In this document: positions 1 to 9,032 of the stretch, in pieces
Layout: the number at the start of each line of letters is the position of its first letter
How positions within the stretch are numbered: position 1 is the stretch's first letter
Assembly: GCF_017313785.1 (NCBI RefSeq)
Contig: NZ_JAFLNL010000006.1
Coordinates: 124,001-188,000, forward strand
Source: Flagellimonas aurea
GTDB taxonomy: Bacteria > Bacteroidota > Bacteroidia > Flavobacteriales > Flavobacteriaceae
DNA: 64,000 nucleotides
Direction: 5' to 3'
Position numbers and translations under genes: made by a program
The notes under the pieces: generated by a model
Database searches by the model: none
Seen by the model: only the letters and a program-made list of their open reading frames with translations
What the model was told of the DNA's origin: nothing

Positions 1-1054
1 TGACCGCAAAAATGGATACATTAGGGTTATTGATAAAGGTTGCGGAATGGGATGAAAAGAAGAAGATATGCTTATCAAAAAATTGCAGGGCATTGAGCAA
101 CCTTACCTGCCATGCGGGATGCAAATGGTTTTCGGGTTCTTCAATACAGATAATGGTCTGATCTTTCCTCCTTAGGAAGACTGGGAAGAGAATTGAAATG
201 ATGGTTTGTAGGCCATCCCCAAGATTATAGATTTCATATTGCTTGTCCCTTCCCAGTTTTATATGCAGAACATCTTCATCATATTTCGGAATTAATGTCA
301 CCTTTGATCTGAAAATATATTCTTGTAAGAAACCTTCGAACTGTCTAATCTCATCTCGTTGGTTTTCATCACCCAAAAGCAACTTTCTGACGTCCTCATA
401 TATGGTGAGCCCCGTATAGATTGACAAATCTCGATTAGGATCCTGAAAGTAATCATACTTAGTCCTTTCTAAAAAACTATCGTTATTGGCAAACCTATTG
501 TTATCTACATATTGAATCGGCCTCAAGCCACGTAAAATCGGTATATACAGGGTTTTGGTGTTCTTACTCATCAAAAATTGCCTGTACTGGCTGAGACAAA
601 TGTCTCGAACATTCTTAAATTGAGCCATTACATCCTTTAACTGTGATTTTTGATTAGGTAAAATCTTATCAAACCACTCTTCATTCAATAAAAGTAGTTT
701 CTCTGTGAGCTCCAGAAATTTAATTGCTTCCTCAATGGTAATTTTTCCCAATGAATTTGCGAAATTGAATTCATCTTTCAATTTTATACCTTTGTTCCTC
801 GCTATCCTCAAAGTTGAGTCATAGCCGTTAAGCACTGATTTTTGCAATCGTTTGAACTCATCTTCATTTAAGTCCGATCTAAAAAATTCCAGACCATCAC
901 TTTTGCAAGCTATCTCCCTCAGTAACCTGCTCTTTCCAGAATTATTAACCCCAGCAAAGACATTGAATTTTGTCACGCCAAAAATGAACCCATCTGTCTT
1001 GTCCATCTGGAATTGTTCCAGCTTACCTGCATTTAGCTTTATTGCTCCTAACAT
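1..1054 (-). CDS. AAA-family ATPase (OLD/AAA_15-like), partial at the window edge
   Basis: The reverse-strand frame is open from an ATG at 1054 to the window edge, so about 351 N-terminal residues are visible and the C-terminus is missing. The start reads MLGAIKLNAGKLEQF. A Walker A motif GVNNSGKS follows near residue 35, then a signature-like LGDGLQTI, a Walker B stretch IICIEEPENHLHP, and a downstream SSHSATF switch. This order is typical of stand-alone SMC/ABC-like ATPases of the OLD, RecF and AAA_15/AAA_21 group. Many of these act in DNA repair or phage defence and carry a C-terminal TOPRIM nuclease, which cannot be judged here. The gene is followed by 275 bases without a gene before the lipid kinase, so it is a separate unit from the envelope cluster. 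The ATPase class is firm; the function is unknown. Confidence 0.8.
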   Translation of the reverse strand, partial: MLGAIKLNAGKLEQFQMDKTDGFIFGVTKFNVFAGVNNSGKSRLLREIACKSDGLEFFRSDLNEDEFKRLQKSVLNGYDSTLRIARNKGIKLKDEFNFANSLGKITIEEAIKFLELTEKLLLLNEEWFDKILPNQKSQLKDVMAQFKNVRDICLSQYRQFLMSKNTKTLYIPILRGLRPIQYVDNNRFANNDSFLERTKYDYFQDPNRDLSIYTGLTIYEDVRKLLLGDENQRDEIRQFEGFLQEYIFRSKVTLIPKYDEDVLHIKLGRDKQYEIYNLGDGLQTIISILFPVFLRRKDQTIICIEEPENHLHPAWQVRLLNALQFFDKHIFFFSSHSATFINNPNVSIFAV

Positions 1055-1329
1055 TTTCTTTAAATTTAGTTAAAAGTTAAGAATTTCTTTAACATTAGAA
1101 GGTCAGCGTCAACCATGAATCGTTTTTTTGAGACCATGTTTGTTTACGGAGATAAATAAATAAAAAACTTGCAAAAGCATCCAGTAATAAAGGCTTCTCT
1201 CAAAAAAATGGTGAAGCTCTCCAACAAGCATTAATTCCCCCCATTACTTTTGTAAAGCTGCATTTTTGTAGAAAACCTGTCCTAAAGATCGGGGTATCTA
1301 CAATCCTAAAATGGGAAAAGCTACAATTG

Positions 1330-2214
1330 TTAAGGCACTATGACGGTCAAGGCTTTCCTTTCAATACCGATGAAAATGGTATTGTCCTCCACGGCATGGA
1401 ATTCCCCATCAATCTGGGAATCAAAATGGGTACCTGGGAGACTTGACAGAGCTAGGGTCGTAGTTTGAAAATGCCTTGCCTCCTTGAGCAAGTGCGGCCG
1501 GTTCATTAAGAGCAAGACGCCCAACACCAACATTTTGACCCTGTTGACCTTGGTAACGACCAACACATCTAAAAGTCCGTCCTGCAAGGATGCTTGGGGT
1601 GTAAGGCTCAGATGGTACCCCATCACATTGGTATTGGAAACAAACACCAAAAAGGGGTTCGTCTTCCATTTCCTGCCATTGGCCTTTATTTCGATCTCCT
1701 GGGGTTTCGTCATTTGCTTTAAGGAGGTCATGCACGCAGCCAGATACCCAGATAAGGCACGCCTATTGGACGATTCGTAATTCTTGATGACACTGGCATC
1801 AAAACCGACCCCCGTATTACTGAAAAAAAAGCGACCGTTCATCCGCCCCACATCAATTTTGGTCATATGGGCATTCCGCAAAAGTCCCAGTGCCTCACAC
1901 AAGTTTTTAGGGATATCGAGATTGGAAGCCAAACCATTTCCGGAACCAAAAGGTATGATGCCCAAGGGGATGTCGGTTCCCACAAGACAGGAAGCCACCT
2001 CGTTTATGGTCCCATCCCCACCGCAGGCCACAATAATATGGGCTCCTTCGTGCAAGGAAGCCTTGGTCAATTCCGTGGCATGCCCTGGATAATTGGAAAT
2101 TTTAAGACATAAATCAAAGTGTTTCGCCTCAAAATACTGCGACAACAATACTTCGTTGATCGTGGAGTCCCCTTTGCCTGCAATGGGATTTACAATAAAA
2201 TGGACATTCTTCAT
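1330..2214 (-). CDS. Diacylglycerol/lipid kinase (DgkB/YegS-like)
   Basis: A 294-residue protein that begins MKNVHFIVNPIAGKG and carries the diacylglycerol-kinase catalytic signature GGDGT at residues 65-69, followed by GIIPFGSGNGLA. Length and motif order match soluble bacterial lipid kinases that phosphorylate diacylglycerol to phosphatidic acid at the cytoplasmic face of the membrane. Its start overlaps the stop of the upstream phosphoglycerol transferase by four bases (ATGA), which implies translational coupling. In Gram-positive bacteria DgkB recycles the diacylglycerol released by lipoteichoic acid synthase; the gene pair suggests the same salvage here, which is inference. A sphingosine/lipid kinase of other specificity is the main alternative. 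Confidence 0.85.
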   Translation of the reverse strand: MKNVHFIVNPIAGKGDSTINEVLLSQYFEAKHFDLCLKISNYPGHATELTKASLHEGAHIIVACGGDGTINEVASCLVGTDIPLGIIPFGSGNGLASNLDIPKNLCEALGLLRNAHMTKIDVGRMNGRFFFSNTGVGFDASVIKNYESSNRRALSGYLAACMTSLKQMTKPQEIEIKANGRKWKTNPFLVFVSNTNVMGYHLSLTPQASLQDGLLDVLVVTKVNRVKMLVLGVLLLMNRPHLLKEARHFQTTTLALSSLPGTHFDSQIDGEFHAVEDNTIFIGIERKALTVIVP

Positions 2215-4178
2215 AGGTTTACTTTTAAATCCAGCCCATTATGGTTGTAGAGGTAATCGGCAAGTTGGTAATAGGAAATGGTCTCGTTTAAAAACGCAGT
2301 GTCCATTGGTTCTTTCGATAGGCTGTTATTTTTTTGGTCCCAGTTATATTGATTGGCGGTCTTTCCATCGCCCAACACCATCAATTCATCCTTCTTTAAT
2401 AGGCCCAATTTTCTGTAATTGCCCACAAATGCACGTTGGTCTTCTGGTTTCATACTGAACACATCGCGACCAAAAAAATTGTTGGTATAGTTCCAGCCCA
2501 ACAAGGAGAAGAGCGTTGGCATCACATCTATCTGGGAACATTGCTGGGTTATCTTATATCCTTTACTCCCTTCCAGATTTACAATAATGGCAGGGATGTG
2601 ATAGTTGTCCACATCCAATTCCCACTTTCCTGCACTGCTTGCACAATGGTCTGCCATAATCACAATCACCGTGTTGTTATACCACGATTTGGCCTTGGCC
2701 TGTTTCAAGAATTGACCAATGGCGAAATCGGTATATTTTACGGCCCCACTTCGCGATGTGCCCGAAGGGATATCGATTTTACCTTCTGGGTAGGTATAGG
2801 GTTTATGGTTGGACGTGGTCATGACAAAATCAAAAAAAGGAGTGCCCTGCTCTGCGGATTTGTCCGCTTCCTTCAAAACCTTATTGAAAATATCCTCATC
2901 ACAAACGCCCCACGCATTTTCAAAAGTGACTTCATCGTCTTCAATGTTCTTACGTGAAGTGACAATATCCCGAGAGGGTAAAAATCCACGTCCCCGGTCC
3001 ACAATGTCAAACCCATTACCACTGAAGAACTTGTCCATATTGTCAAAATACCCATCGCCGCCATAAAAAAAGGTTCTACAGTACCCCTTTTCTTTGAAAA
3101 CCTCACCGATGGTGAACAGGTTTTGGTTATGCTTACGTTTTACAATGCTCCTGCCCGGAGTTGGGGGAATACTCAAGGTAATGGCCTCCATGCCCCTCAC
3201 GGTACGGGTGCCGGTGGCATACAGGTTAGAGAAATGGGTCTCTGCCTGTGCAATGGAATCTAAATTTGGGGTCAGTTGTTTTTTATTACCGAAAATGCCC
3301 AGATAGTTGGCACTCAAACTCTCCACACAAATCAAGATGACATTCGGCTTTTTTTCAACGCCACCTTTTATGGCGCGAAGAATATTGTCTTCGGGTTCCA
3401 GCAGACTGTCCAAAGGACCTGTTACCTGCTTTTGCACCTTGTTAAGGGCTTCTTTTTCAGAAATGGTTTTGTAAAAATCGGTGTAGCTGAGCTCATTGTT
3501 CCGAAACGCTGCAAAGAAGGAATATATCCCTGCTTTCGAAAGCTCATTGTTGTATCGATTCTCTGAATACTCAGCAGAATCGTTCTCAATGGAAGTGGTA
3601 TAAAATGATACAACCAAAATAGCCGCCAAAAAAGGAACCAACTTCACTTGAAACCCATCATGTGCCGAAAACACCTTTTTGAAAAACCCTTTACGTGCGA
3701 AAAGCCAAACTGTAGTTGTAACTAAAATGACCATACCACCGATTAAAAATGGTAAGGGATAGGATTCGTTAATGTTTTTGACCACTTCGTAGGTGTAGAT
3801 GAGGTAATCCACCGCAATAAAATTGAAGCGTCTTTGGAATTCATCCCAAAAGGTGATTTCCGCAAAAAAGGAAAAGTAAACAACGAGCAATGCCAGGGAG
3901 AACCCAAAGTAGACCAAGATTCTATCCAACAAAGAACCATAAAACCGTTTGGGAAAAAACAAAAAGTACAGGGAGGCCGCAACATAGAAAAAGGACACGG
4001 TTCCCAAATCAAAAAACACTCCTGTAAAAAATATCTTCAGCAAACTAAATAGGGAGTGTTCCACTTCCGTAAAATCCAGGATCAGAAAAGATAGTCGGAT
4101 CAAAAATGACAGTGCCAAAAAAAGAAGGGCAAAGGCATTGATCAAGGCGTAACGCGAAGGAAATAATTTTAACTTCAT
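2211..4178 (-). CDS. LTA synthase-family phosphoglycerol transferase (sulfatase fold)
   Basis: A 655-residue protein. About five hydrophobic segments occupy roughly residues 10-200 and a periplasmic alkaline-phosphatase-superfamily domain fills the rest. The metal-site motif NVILICVESLSA lies near residues 279-290 (E286) and the nucleophile region ATGTRTVRGMEAI near residues 321-333. Later motifs include FFYGGDGYFDNM, SNHKPY and VIVIMADHC. Proteins of this family move the glycerol-phosphate headgroup of phosphatidylglycerol onto a glycan or lipid acceptor and leave diacylglycerol. In Gram-negative Bacteroidota the acceptor is generally unknown. It overlaps the lipid kinase gene by four bases and lies 53 bases after the DUF3570 gene. 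A phosphoethanolamine-transferring activity cannot be excluded from sequence. Confidence 0.85.
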   Translation of the reverse strand: MKLKLFPSRYALINAFALLFLALSFLIRLSFLILDFTEVEHSLFSLLKIFFTGVFFDLGTVSFFYVAASLYFLFFPKRFYGSLLDRILVYFGFSLALLVVYFSFFAEITFWDEFQRRFNFIAVDYLIYTYEVVKNINESYPLPFLIGGMVILVTTTVWLFARKGFFKKVFSAHDGFQVKLVPFLAAILVVSFYTTSIENDSAEYSENRYNNELSKAGIYSFFAAFRNNELSYTDFYKTISEKEALNKVQKQVTGPLDSLLEPEDNILRAIKGGVEKKPNVILICVESLSANYLGIFGNKKQLTPNLDSIAQAETHFSNLYATGTRTVRGMEAITLSIPPTPGRSIVKRKHNQNLFTIGEVFKEKGYCRTFFYGGDGYFDNMDKFFSGNGFDIVDRGRGFLPSRDIVTSRKNIEDDEVTFENAWGVCDEDIFNKVLKEADKSAEQGTPFFDFVMTTSNHKPYTYPEGKIDIPSGTSRSGAVKYTDFAIGQFLKQAKAKSWYNNTVIVIMADHCASSAGKWELDVDNYHIPAIIVNLEGSKGYKITQQCSQIDVMPTLFSLLGWNYTNNFFGRDVFSMKPEDQRAFVGNYRKLGLLKKDELMVLGDGKTANQYNWDQKNNSLSKEPMDTAFLNETISYYQLADYLYNHNGLDLKVNL

Positions 4179-4231
4179 GGGTATTCCAATTAATTCAATA
4201 TGTAAATGAGCTTTGTTTTAAAGCTTACTCT

Positions 4232-5725
4232 CTAATTCATTTGAAATTTGAATCCGAGACCAAAATAGTTGGCCTTTAGGCCAGTGGTCCGGTTGTAGTT
4301 GTTGTACTTCACATCGATACTCTTCAATCCAAATCCCAAGGTCTTGAATTGGGTAAAAATGTCCGTATACGTAATTCCGAAACCAATCTGATGGGCGTCG
4401 TAAGCCGAAAGATCATAGTCTGAGGTATAATATTGGCTTGTGGACAAATGCGCATCAAAAGGAGCGAAATAATCTATCTGGTTCTGGGTGTAATAGCGAT
4501 AGGATGGATAGAAGGTGAAATTTTGGCCTATTTTCACCGGGATTTCCACACTCGCCGTATGTGAGCGCAATCCCCAGTCATCAAAATAGTAGCGATAATA
4601 GGTGCGAACCGTCAAAATCTCATTGATATAATGATTCAAACGGATGCCCACGGGTATTTTGAACCGGGTATCGGGCAGTCGTTCCATATCATCGGCCAAC
4701 ATAAACACATCCCTGTTCTGTGTAGAGGTGTAGAACGGAATACTGGCGGGATTTCCAATAAAATAGTTGGGGACATCGGCAAAATAGACCCGCTGCATGG
4801 GGTTGGAAAGCCATCCCTGTTGTTGGACCACATCGGCGAAAATTGAAATTTGGGTGTTCTTGCCCAATATCTGGGACAACGAGACCGACAATGCAAAACT
4901 GTTCCGCTTTTTGTCCGAAATCAAACTGAAACCCTCCACAGGCCGCCAGGTCAATGAACCATTCTTATTGGTGACCAATCCGTTTCTGTTCAAAATATTG
5001 ACCCCTGAAAAGAATCCGGCGTTCAAATTGCCATCCACTTCCACATAGCTGTCCAATTCGGTAGGGTATCTAGGGTTCCATTGGTCCAAAAACACACTGC
5101 CCTTGAGGCTTAGCTCCGTATTTTTTTCGTTGAAAAGTCGCGTATACCCTCCACCAAAACCAATGGAGGTATAATCATACTCCGTGGCAAAAGACGCATT
5201 GCCACTCACTATTTGATCGCGGTCGTCCGAACTATGGGAATACCCAATATTAACACTGCCCCAAGTGTCTTGTCGGGATGCGCCGGAAGAGGCCACCCAT
5301 GGACTTCCAATGGCACCGGAATAGCCTCCACCATTGTTGTCATCATCCCCTTCGTCGTCGTCATCTCCGCCACCACCGCCACCGCCACCACTGGAAGCTC
5401 CACTTAAACCGCCGGAGCCCGTCACATCAAATGGGTTTAAATTGCTGGAAGAGGCAGAAGTGTAGGTCGAAATGCCCACATCCACGCTCAGCACATCGTC
5501 GTCATTTAAGGGAACGTTCACCACAATGGATGGTGCCACATCCGTAAGCCGCTCATTTCCGATACCACCGGTAACGGATGCATTGTTTCCAGTTTGTTCA
5601 TAGTAACTGGAGAGGATATCCACTTCGGTGGTTTCCAAGACGCGCTTTTTATAGGAGTTGACATTTTCCTGTTGGGCCACCCCAAGTATTGGGATACATA
5701 AAAGTATCAGCCAAAATCTGTTCAT
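4232..5725 (-). CDS. DUF3570 family outer-membrane-type beta-rich protein
   Basis: The start chosen is the ATG at 5725 (MNRFWLILLCIPILGVAQQ), which gives a clean signal peptide and lies seven bases after the upstream stop; an ATG at 5746 would overlap that gene. The mature part is rich in alternating beta-strand, tyrosine and aromatic residues and ends in GLGFKFQMN with a C-terminal aromatic, consistent with an outer-membrane beta-barrel. Near residues 105-140 there is an unusual low-complexity stretch of glycine runs followed by aspartate runs. The family has no established function that I know of. It sits directly after the DUF4266 lipoprotein and ApbE genes, an arrangement I recall from other bacteria. 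Possible SGAS/SGAI flavinylation-like triplets occur in the Gly-rich part, which is weak evidence. Confidence 0.85.
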   Translation of the reverse strand: MNRFWLILLCIPILGVAQQENVNSYKKRVLETTEVDILSSYYEQTGNNASVTGGIGNERLTDVAPSIVVNVPLNDDDVLSVDVGISTYTSASSSNLNPFDVTGSGGLSGASSGGGGGGGGDDDDEGDDDNNGGGYSGAIGSPWVASSGASRQDTWGSVNIGYSHSSDDRDQIVSGNASFATEYDYTSIGFGGGYTRLFNEKNTELSLKGSVFLDQWNPRYPTELDSYVEVDGNLNAGFFSGVNILNRNGLVTNKNGSLTWRPVEGFSLISDKKRNSFALSVSLSQILGKNTQISIFADVVQQQGWLSNPMQRVYFADVPNYFIGNPASIPFYTSTQNRDVFMLADDMERLPDTRFKIPVGIRLNHYINEILTVRTYYRYYFDDWGLRSHTASVEIPVKIGQNFTFYPSYRYYTQNQIDYFAPFDAHLSTSQYYTSDYDLSAYDAHQIGFGITYTDIFTQFKTLGFGLKSIDVKYNNYNRTTGLKANYFGLGFKFQMN

Positions 5726-5732
5726 CTTTCTG

Positions 5733-5942
5733 TTAATTGCAACCACAACCGCCCCCTATTTTTCCTCCATTTCCGCCAGAAGCACCCTCGCGGTACACTT
5801 GATAACTCGTTTCGAATTTTGCCAGTTTTTTATCCGCCAAAACCATATCTGGATCATTGATGTTGACCTTTTCATACTCGTGCAGGACCGCACAAGATGA
5901 CAGGCTTAACAAACTGTATAGGGCAATTGCTATTTTCTTCAT
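5733..5942 (-). CDS. DUF4266 small lipoprotein with Gly/Cys tail
   Basis: A 69-residue lipoprotein. The signal peptide MKKIAIALYSLLSLSSC contains a lipobox cysteine at residue 17. The mature protein is short and polar and ends in a glycine-rich tail, GGNGGKIGGGCGCN, with a CxC pair at the very end. Such a conserved-looking tail is typical of DUF4266. It could bind metal, form a disulfide with the neighbouring thioredoxin, or be a modification site; none of this is established. The gene is packed between ApbE (8 bases upstream) and the DUF3570 gene (7 bases downstream), so all three should share a transcript. Confidence 0.8.
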   Translation of the reverse strand: MKKIAIALYSLLSLSSCAVLHEYEKVNINDPDMVLADKKLAKFETSYQVYREGASGGNGGKIGGGCGCN

Positions 5943-5950
5943 AGTTGGGT

Positions 5951-6982
5951 TTATCTACTTTGGGTTTCCACGCCTTTCAAGGCAATATTTTTGGAAGTGA
6001 TGATTTTATTATTGTCGTCGACTAGGATACATTCCACGCCTTTTAATTGATTCACGAAATCCAAGCCGGTATCCACACCCATCACAAAAATTGAGGTGGC
6101 AAGGGCATCGGCCAATTCAGCATTTGCCGTAAAAATCGTGGCGCTCCGCACCCCTTTGCTGGGATACCCAGTTCTTGGGTCGATGATATGGGTATAGCGT
6201 TCCCCGTTTAGGATGACGAACTTCTCATAATTACCAGATGTCACCACCGCTTGGTCCTTTACCGGCAACCAAGAGAAGACCTTCTCTTTATTGAGCGGGT
6301 TTACGATGGCCACCATCCAATCCTTGCCATCGGGTTGTGTGCCCCAGGCATTTAGATCGCCAGAGGCATTGATGATTCCAGAATCTACCCCATTTTTCAT
6401 GAGTAATGCCTTGGCCATATCCGCTGCATACCCCTTTCCAATGGCTCCGAATCCAATCTTCATGCCTTCATTCTTCAGGAATACGGTCCCATTTTCTTGA
6501 TTCAAGACAATATTTTGATACCCCACTTTGGCAACGGATTGCTTTATGGCTTCCTCGGAAGGCATTTCCATGACGGAACCGTCAAATTTCCAGATGCGGT
6601 CCATGGAAGCATAGCTGATATCGAATGCCCCTTGGGTCAATTTTGATATTTTGATGGCCCTTGCAATCAGATTGAAAAGTTCCTGATCCACTTTCACCGG
6701 AGCCACTCCTGCATTTTGATTGATTTTCGACGTCTGCGAATTGGGGTCCCAAGACGAGATCAAGCGTTCAATGCGTGAAATCTCAGCAATCGCCATATCC
6801 AGATAGGCATCGCCCTTGGTTTGATTTTCGGCTACCACGGTAAGGTCAAACCGGCTACCCATCAATTTTAGGGTCCGTTGAAAGACGTGGAGCTGAGTTC
6901 CATCATCAATCCCTTGGGAATACCCAGAAATCAGAAAAAGGAAAAGGGTCACATTTAATAAAAATCGATTTATCTTGGGCAT
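5951..6982 (-). CDS. apbE: FAD:protein FMN transferase (ApbE family)
   Basis: A 343-residue exported protein with a Sec signal peptide (about residues 1-22, ending GYSQG). ApbE hallmarks are visible: MGSRFDLTV, ISRIERLISSWDPNSQ, FGAIGKGYAADMA, INASGDL, HIIDPRTGYPS and the late DALATSIFVMG. ApbE enzymes move FMN from FAD onto a threonine or serine of an exported target protein. No classic FMN-bind domain protein is encoded in the window, so the target is unknown; the adjacent DUF4266 and DUF3570 proteins are candidates by position only. The gene begins 10 bases after the thioredoxin gene stop. Confidence 0.93.
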   Translation of the reverse strand: MPKINRFLLNVTLFLFLISGYSQGIDDGTQLHVFQRTLKLMGSRFDLTVVAENQTKGDAYLDMAIAEISRIERLISSWDPNSQTSKINQNAGVAPVKVDQELFNLIARAIKISKLTQGAFDISYASMDRIWKFDGSVMEMPSEEAIKQSVAKVGYQNIVLNQENGTVFLKNEGMKIGFGAIGKGYAADMAKALLMKNGVDSGIINASGDLNAWGTQPDGKDWMVAIVNPLNKEKVFSWLPVKDQAVVTSGNYEKFVILNGERYTHIIDPRTGYPSKGVRSATIFTANAELADALATSIFVMGVDTGLDFVNQLKGVECILVDDNNKIITSKNIALKGVETQSR

Positions 6983-6992
6983 CTTCAGATTA

Positions 6993-7436
6993 TTAGAATG
7001 CGTTCAACTTGCTGAAATAGGCTTTTGGTGTAGTCTTTTCATAAGCAGTTTCGCCCAACACCTTCCCCGAAGCATCCAACACCACCACAAAAGGGAAGTA
7101 TCCGTTGGGATTGTATTTGGAGGCCAACATTTTGTTGTGCTCCTCTTGCGCTTCGGGCAATCTGTTTTTCTGTTTTCTGGGGAAATCGGCCTTGAGCATC
7201 ACAAATCGGTCCTTGGCCAAATTTTGGAATTCATCGGTACTCCAAACCTCGCGATCTAACTTAATGCAAGGCGCGCACCAGTCAGAACCTTGAAAGACCA
7301 GAACAATATTATTATCGTTCTTTTGGGCCAAGTCTTTGGCCTTTTCAAAATTGGTTTGCCACTCTTGGGCCGAAAGATTTTGTATCAGTAAAAAACAGCC
7401 TATCATCAAGGCTGTCAACCATTTTTTGCAATGCAT
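6993..7436 (-). CDS. Exported thioredoxin-fold protein
   Basis: A 147-residue protein with a signal peptide (MHCKKWLTALMIGCFLLIQ, then NLSAQ) and a thioredoxin motif C-A-P-C at residues 54-57 within VFQGSDWCAPCIKLD. The late YFPFVVVLDASGKVLG matches the cis-Pro/beta-strand part of the fold. It is the first gene of the minus-strand cluster and probably handles thiols in the periplasm, possibly the CxC tail of the DUF4266 lipoprotein (inference). The 110-base gap to the divergent sigma gene must hold both promoters; I could not pick a convincing Bacteroidota -33/-7 pair. Confidence 0.88.
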   Translation of the reverse strand: MHCKKWLTALMIGCFLLIQNLSAQEWQTNFEKAKDLAQKNDNNIVLVFQGSDWCAPCIKLDREVWSTDEFQNLAKDRFVMLKADFPRKQKNRLPEAQEEHNKMLASKYNPNGYFPFVVVLDASGKVLGETAYEKTTPKAYFSKLNAF

Positions 7437-7546
7437 AGTTCAGATGTTAAAATTCTTTTTCATTACTAAGACAGGCAAAAAACCATACACCCTATTTTTT
7501 CTAATTATTTTTGTGCCGTATAAAATAGTTTCGCCCTAATCAACAC

Positions 7547-8068
7547 ATGACAGAGGAAGAACCATCCATTTGTGAGCAAAAAATCTACAATCGAATTTTT
7601 CGTACCCATTATGCGGCGGTGACCCGATACATTTATTATAAATGTGGCGACCTGCAACAGGCGGAGGACATTGTGCAAAATGTTTTTGTGAAACTTTGGA
7701 AATTGTGCGCCACCGTTTCCTTTTCTAAAGTGAAGGCGTACCTCTACCGCGCGGCCAGCAACTCATTTCTCAATGAAAAAGAGCATGAAAAAATCGTATT
7801 AAAGCATTTAAAAAGCACCAATGCTTCTGTGGACCATGAAAGTCCGGAATATTTGATGCAGATGGACGAGTTCCATGAAAAATTGAAGCAGGCCATTGCC
7901 TCTTTGCCTCCAAAAGAACGGGAAGTGTATTTATTGAGCCGAATAGAAAAGAAAACCTATCCCGAAATTGCCGAAATGACAGGGGTCGGCGTAAAGGCCA
8001 TAGAACGAAGAATGAGCAAAGCTTTGCTTCAACTCCGTGAAGTTTTGGGAAAAGAATTAAAATTTTAA
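7547..8068 (+). CDS. ECF RNA polymerase sigma factor (sigma-70 family)
   Basis: A 173-residue protein with region 2 (FRTHYAAVTRYIYYKCGDLQQAEDIVQNVFVKLW, a split Sigma70_r2 core) and region 4 (LPPKEREVYLLSRIEKKTYPEIAEMTGVG, helix-turn-helix). It precedes a FecR-type anti-sigma gene by 43 bases and a TonB receptor with an STN signalling domain, the standard trans-envelope relay in which the outer-membrane receptor releases the sigma factor. It probably controls its own operon. Confidence 0.92.
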   Translation: MTEEEPSICEQKIYNRIFRTHYAAVTRYIYYKCGDLQQAEDIVQNVFVKLWKLCATVSFSKVKAYLYRAASNSFLNEKEHEKIVLKHLKSTNASVDHESPEYLMQMDEFHEKLKQAIASLPPKEREVYLLSRIEKKTYPEIAEMTGVGVKAIERRMSKALLQLREVLGKELKF

Positions 8069-8111
8069 TAGGGTGCAAGTGGAATCAACTGTCTTATAAA
8101 TAAGAGCGATT

Positions 8112-9032
8112 ATGCCTATGGATGAAAATTACGCCAACGAAGATTTTTTGGCCCGATGGATTGCCGGAGCGTTGACTCCAGAGGAACAGGCAGGGTTCGA
8201 GGCATCTGATGTCCATAGGCAACTTATGGCCATTGATAATGCTGCCAGCTCGCTAAATGGCCCAGACATAGATGTGGAAAAGGCATTGGCTTTGGTGACA
8301 GAAAAAAATCAAAACGTCCAAAAAGAACCTACGGTAAGACGCGTATGGTGGATGGCAGCAGCGGCTGCATCCATTGCATTGTTATTTGCCGGGTACACCT
8401 ATTTCTTCGGATATAAAACCTATTCCACTGGTATTGGCGAAAAAGAGACCGTACTTCTTGCGGATGGTTCTCTAATTGAGCTAAATGCCAATTCCAAATT
8501 ATCCTACAAGCGATTTGGCTGGGAGGAAGACCGCATCGTGGATTTTGAAGGGGAAGCTTTTTTTGATGTGCAACCTGGTGGGGATTTCAAGGTGAGGACC
8601 AGCAAAGGAACCGTTTCCGTATTGGGCACCCAATTTAACATACGGGATCGGAAGGATTTCAAAGTGCAATGCTATGAAGGTAGCATTGTCTTCACGCCAT
8701 TGACCAAGTCCAACCCCACCGAACTCTCGCAAGGAATGGGGCTTGAAATAAAAGAAGGTCAAATTCAGCAAACGGAATTTTCTGGTGATGCTCCCGATTG
8801 GAAAAAAGGGTATTCATCTTTTGTAGAACAGCCCTTTTCCAAAGTTCTGGAGGAGTTATCGGTTCAATTTCCCGTAAGTTTTGAGCTGAATTCGGTTCAA
8901 ACTGACCGTCTTTTCACTGGAAGATTTACGCATAAGAATCTTGAAAGTGCCCTTAAGACCACCATGGAACCCATGGGCATCAAATATCATATTTCGGCAG
9001 ACAAAAGAATTGTTACCTTGTCTATTGAATAG
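8112..9032 (+). CDS. FecR-family anti-sigma factor
   Basis: A 306-residue protein with a short cytoplasmic N-terminal part, one transmembrane helix at about residues 78-96 (WWMAAAAASIALLFAGYTYF) and a periplasmic FecR domain (ETVLLADGSLIELNANSKL, then DFEGEAFFDV and VLGTQFNIR). The C-terminal DUF4974-like segment ends at the TAG that abuts the next ATG. It is expected to hold the upstream sigma factor and sense the STN domain of the downstream receptor. Confidence 0.92.
   Translation: MPMDENYANEDFLARWIAGALTPEEQAGFEASDVHRQLMAIDNAASSLNGPDIDVEKALALVTEKNQNVQKEPTVRRVWWMAAAAASIALLFAGYTYFFGYKTYSTGIGEKETVLLADGSLIELNANSKLSYKRFGWEEDRIVDFEGEAFFDVQPGGDFKVRTSKGTVSVLGTQFNIRDRKDFKVQCYEGSIVFTPLTKSNPTELSQGMGLEIKEGQIQQTEFSGDAPDWKKGYSSFVEQPFSKVLEELSVQFPVSFELNSVQTDRLFTGRFTHKNLESALKTTMEPMGIKYHISADKRIVTLSIE

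Noticed and set aside
1150..1446. A long plus-strand open stretch opposite the end of the lipid kinase gene
   Set aside because: No suitable start codon and no family resemblance; part of it is a shadow of the kinase gene.
5209..5547. Gly/Thr- and His/Arg-rich frames and a repetitive-looking stretch
   Set aside because: They are other-frame readings of the Gly/Asp low-complexity part of the DUF3570 gene. The repeats are irregular and not a CRISPR array.
7500..7546. A Bacteroidota promoter upstream of the first sigma gene (TTTTG at 7509 with TAGTTTCG at 7526)
   Set aside because: The 12-base spacing is too short for the usual -33/-7 arrangement and the -7 box is imperfect.
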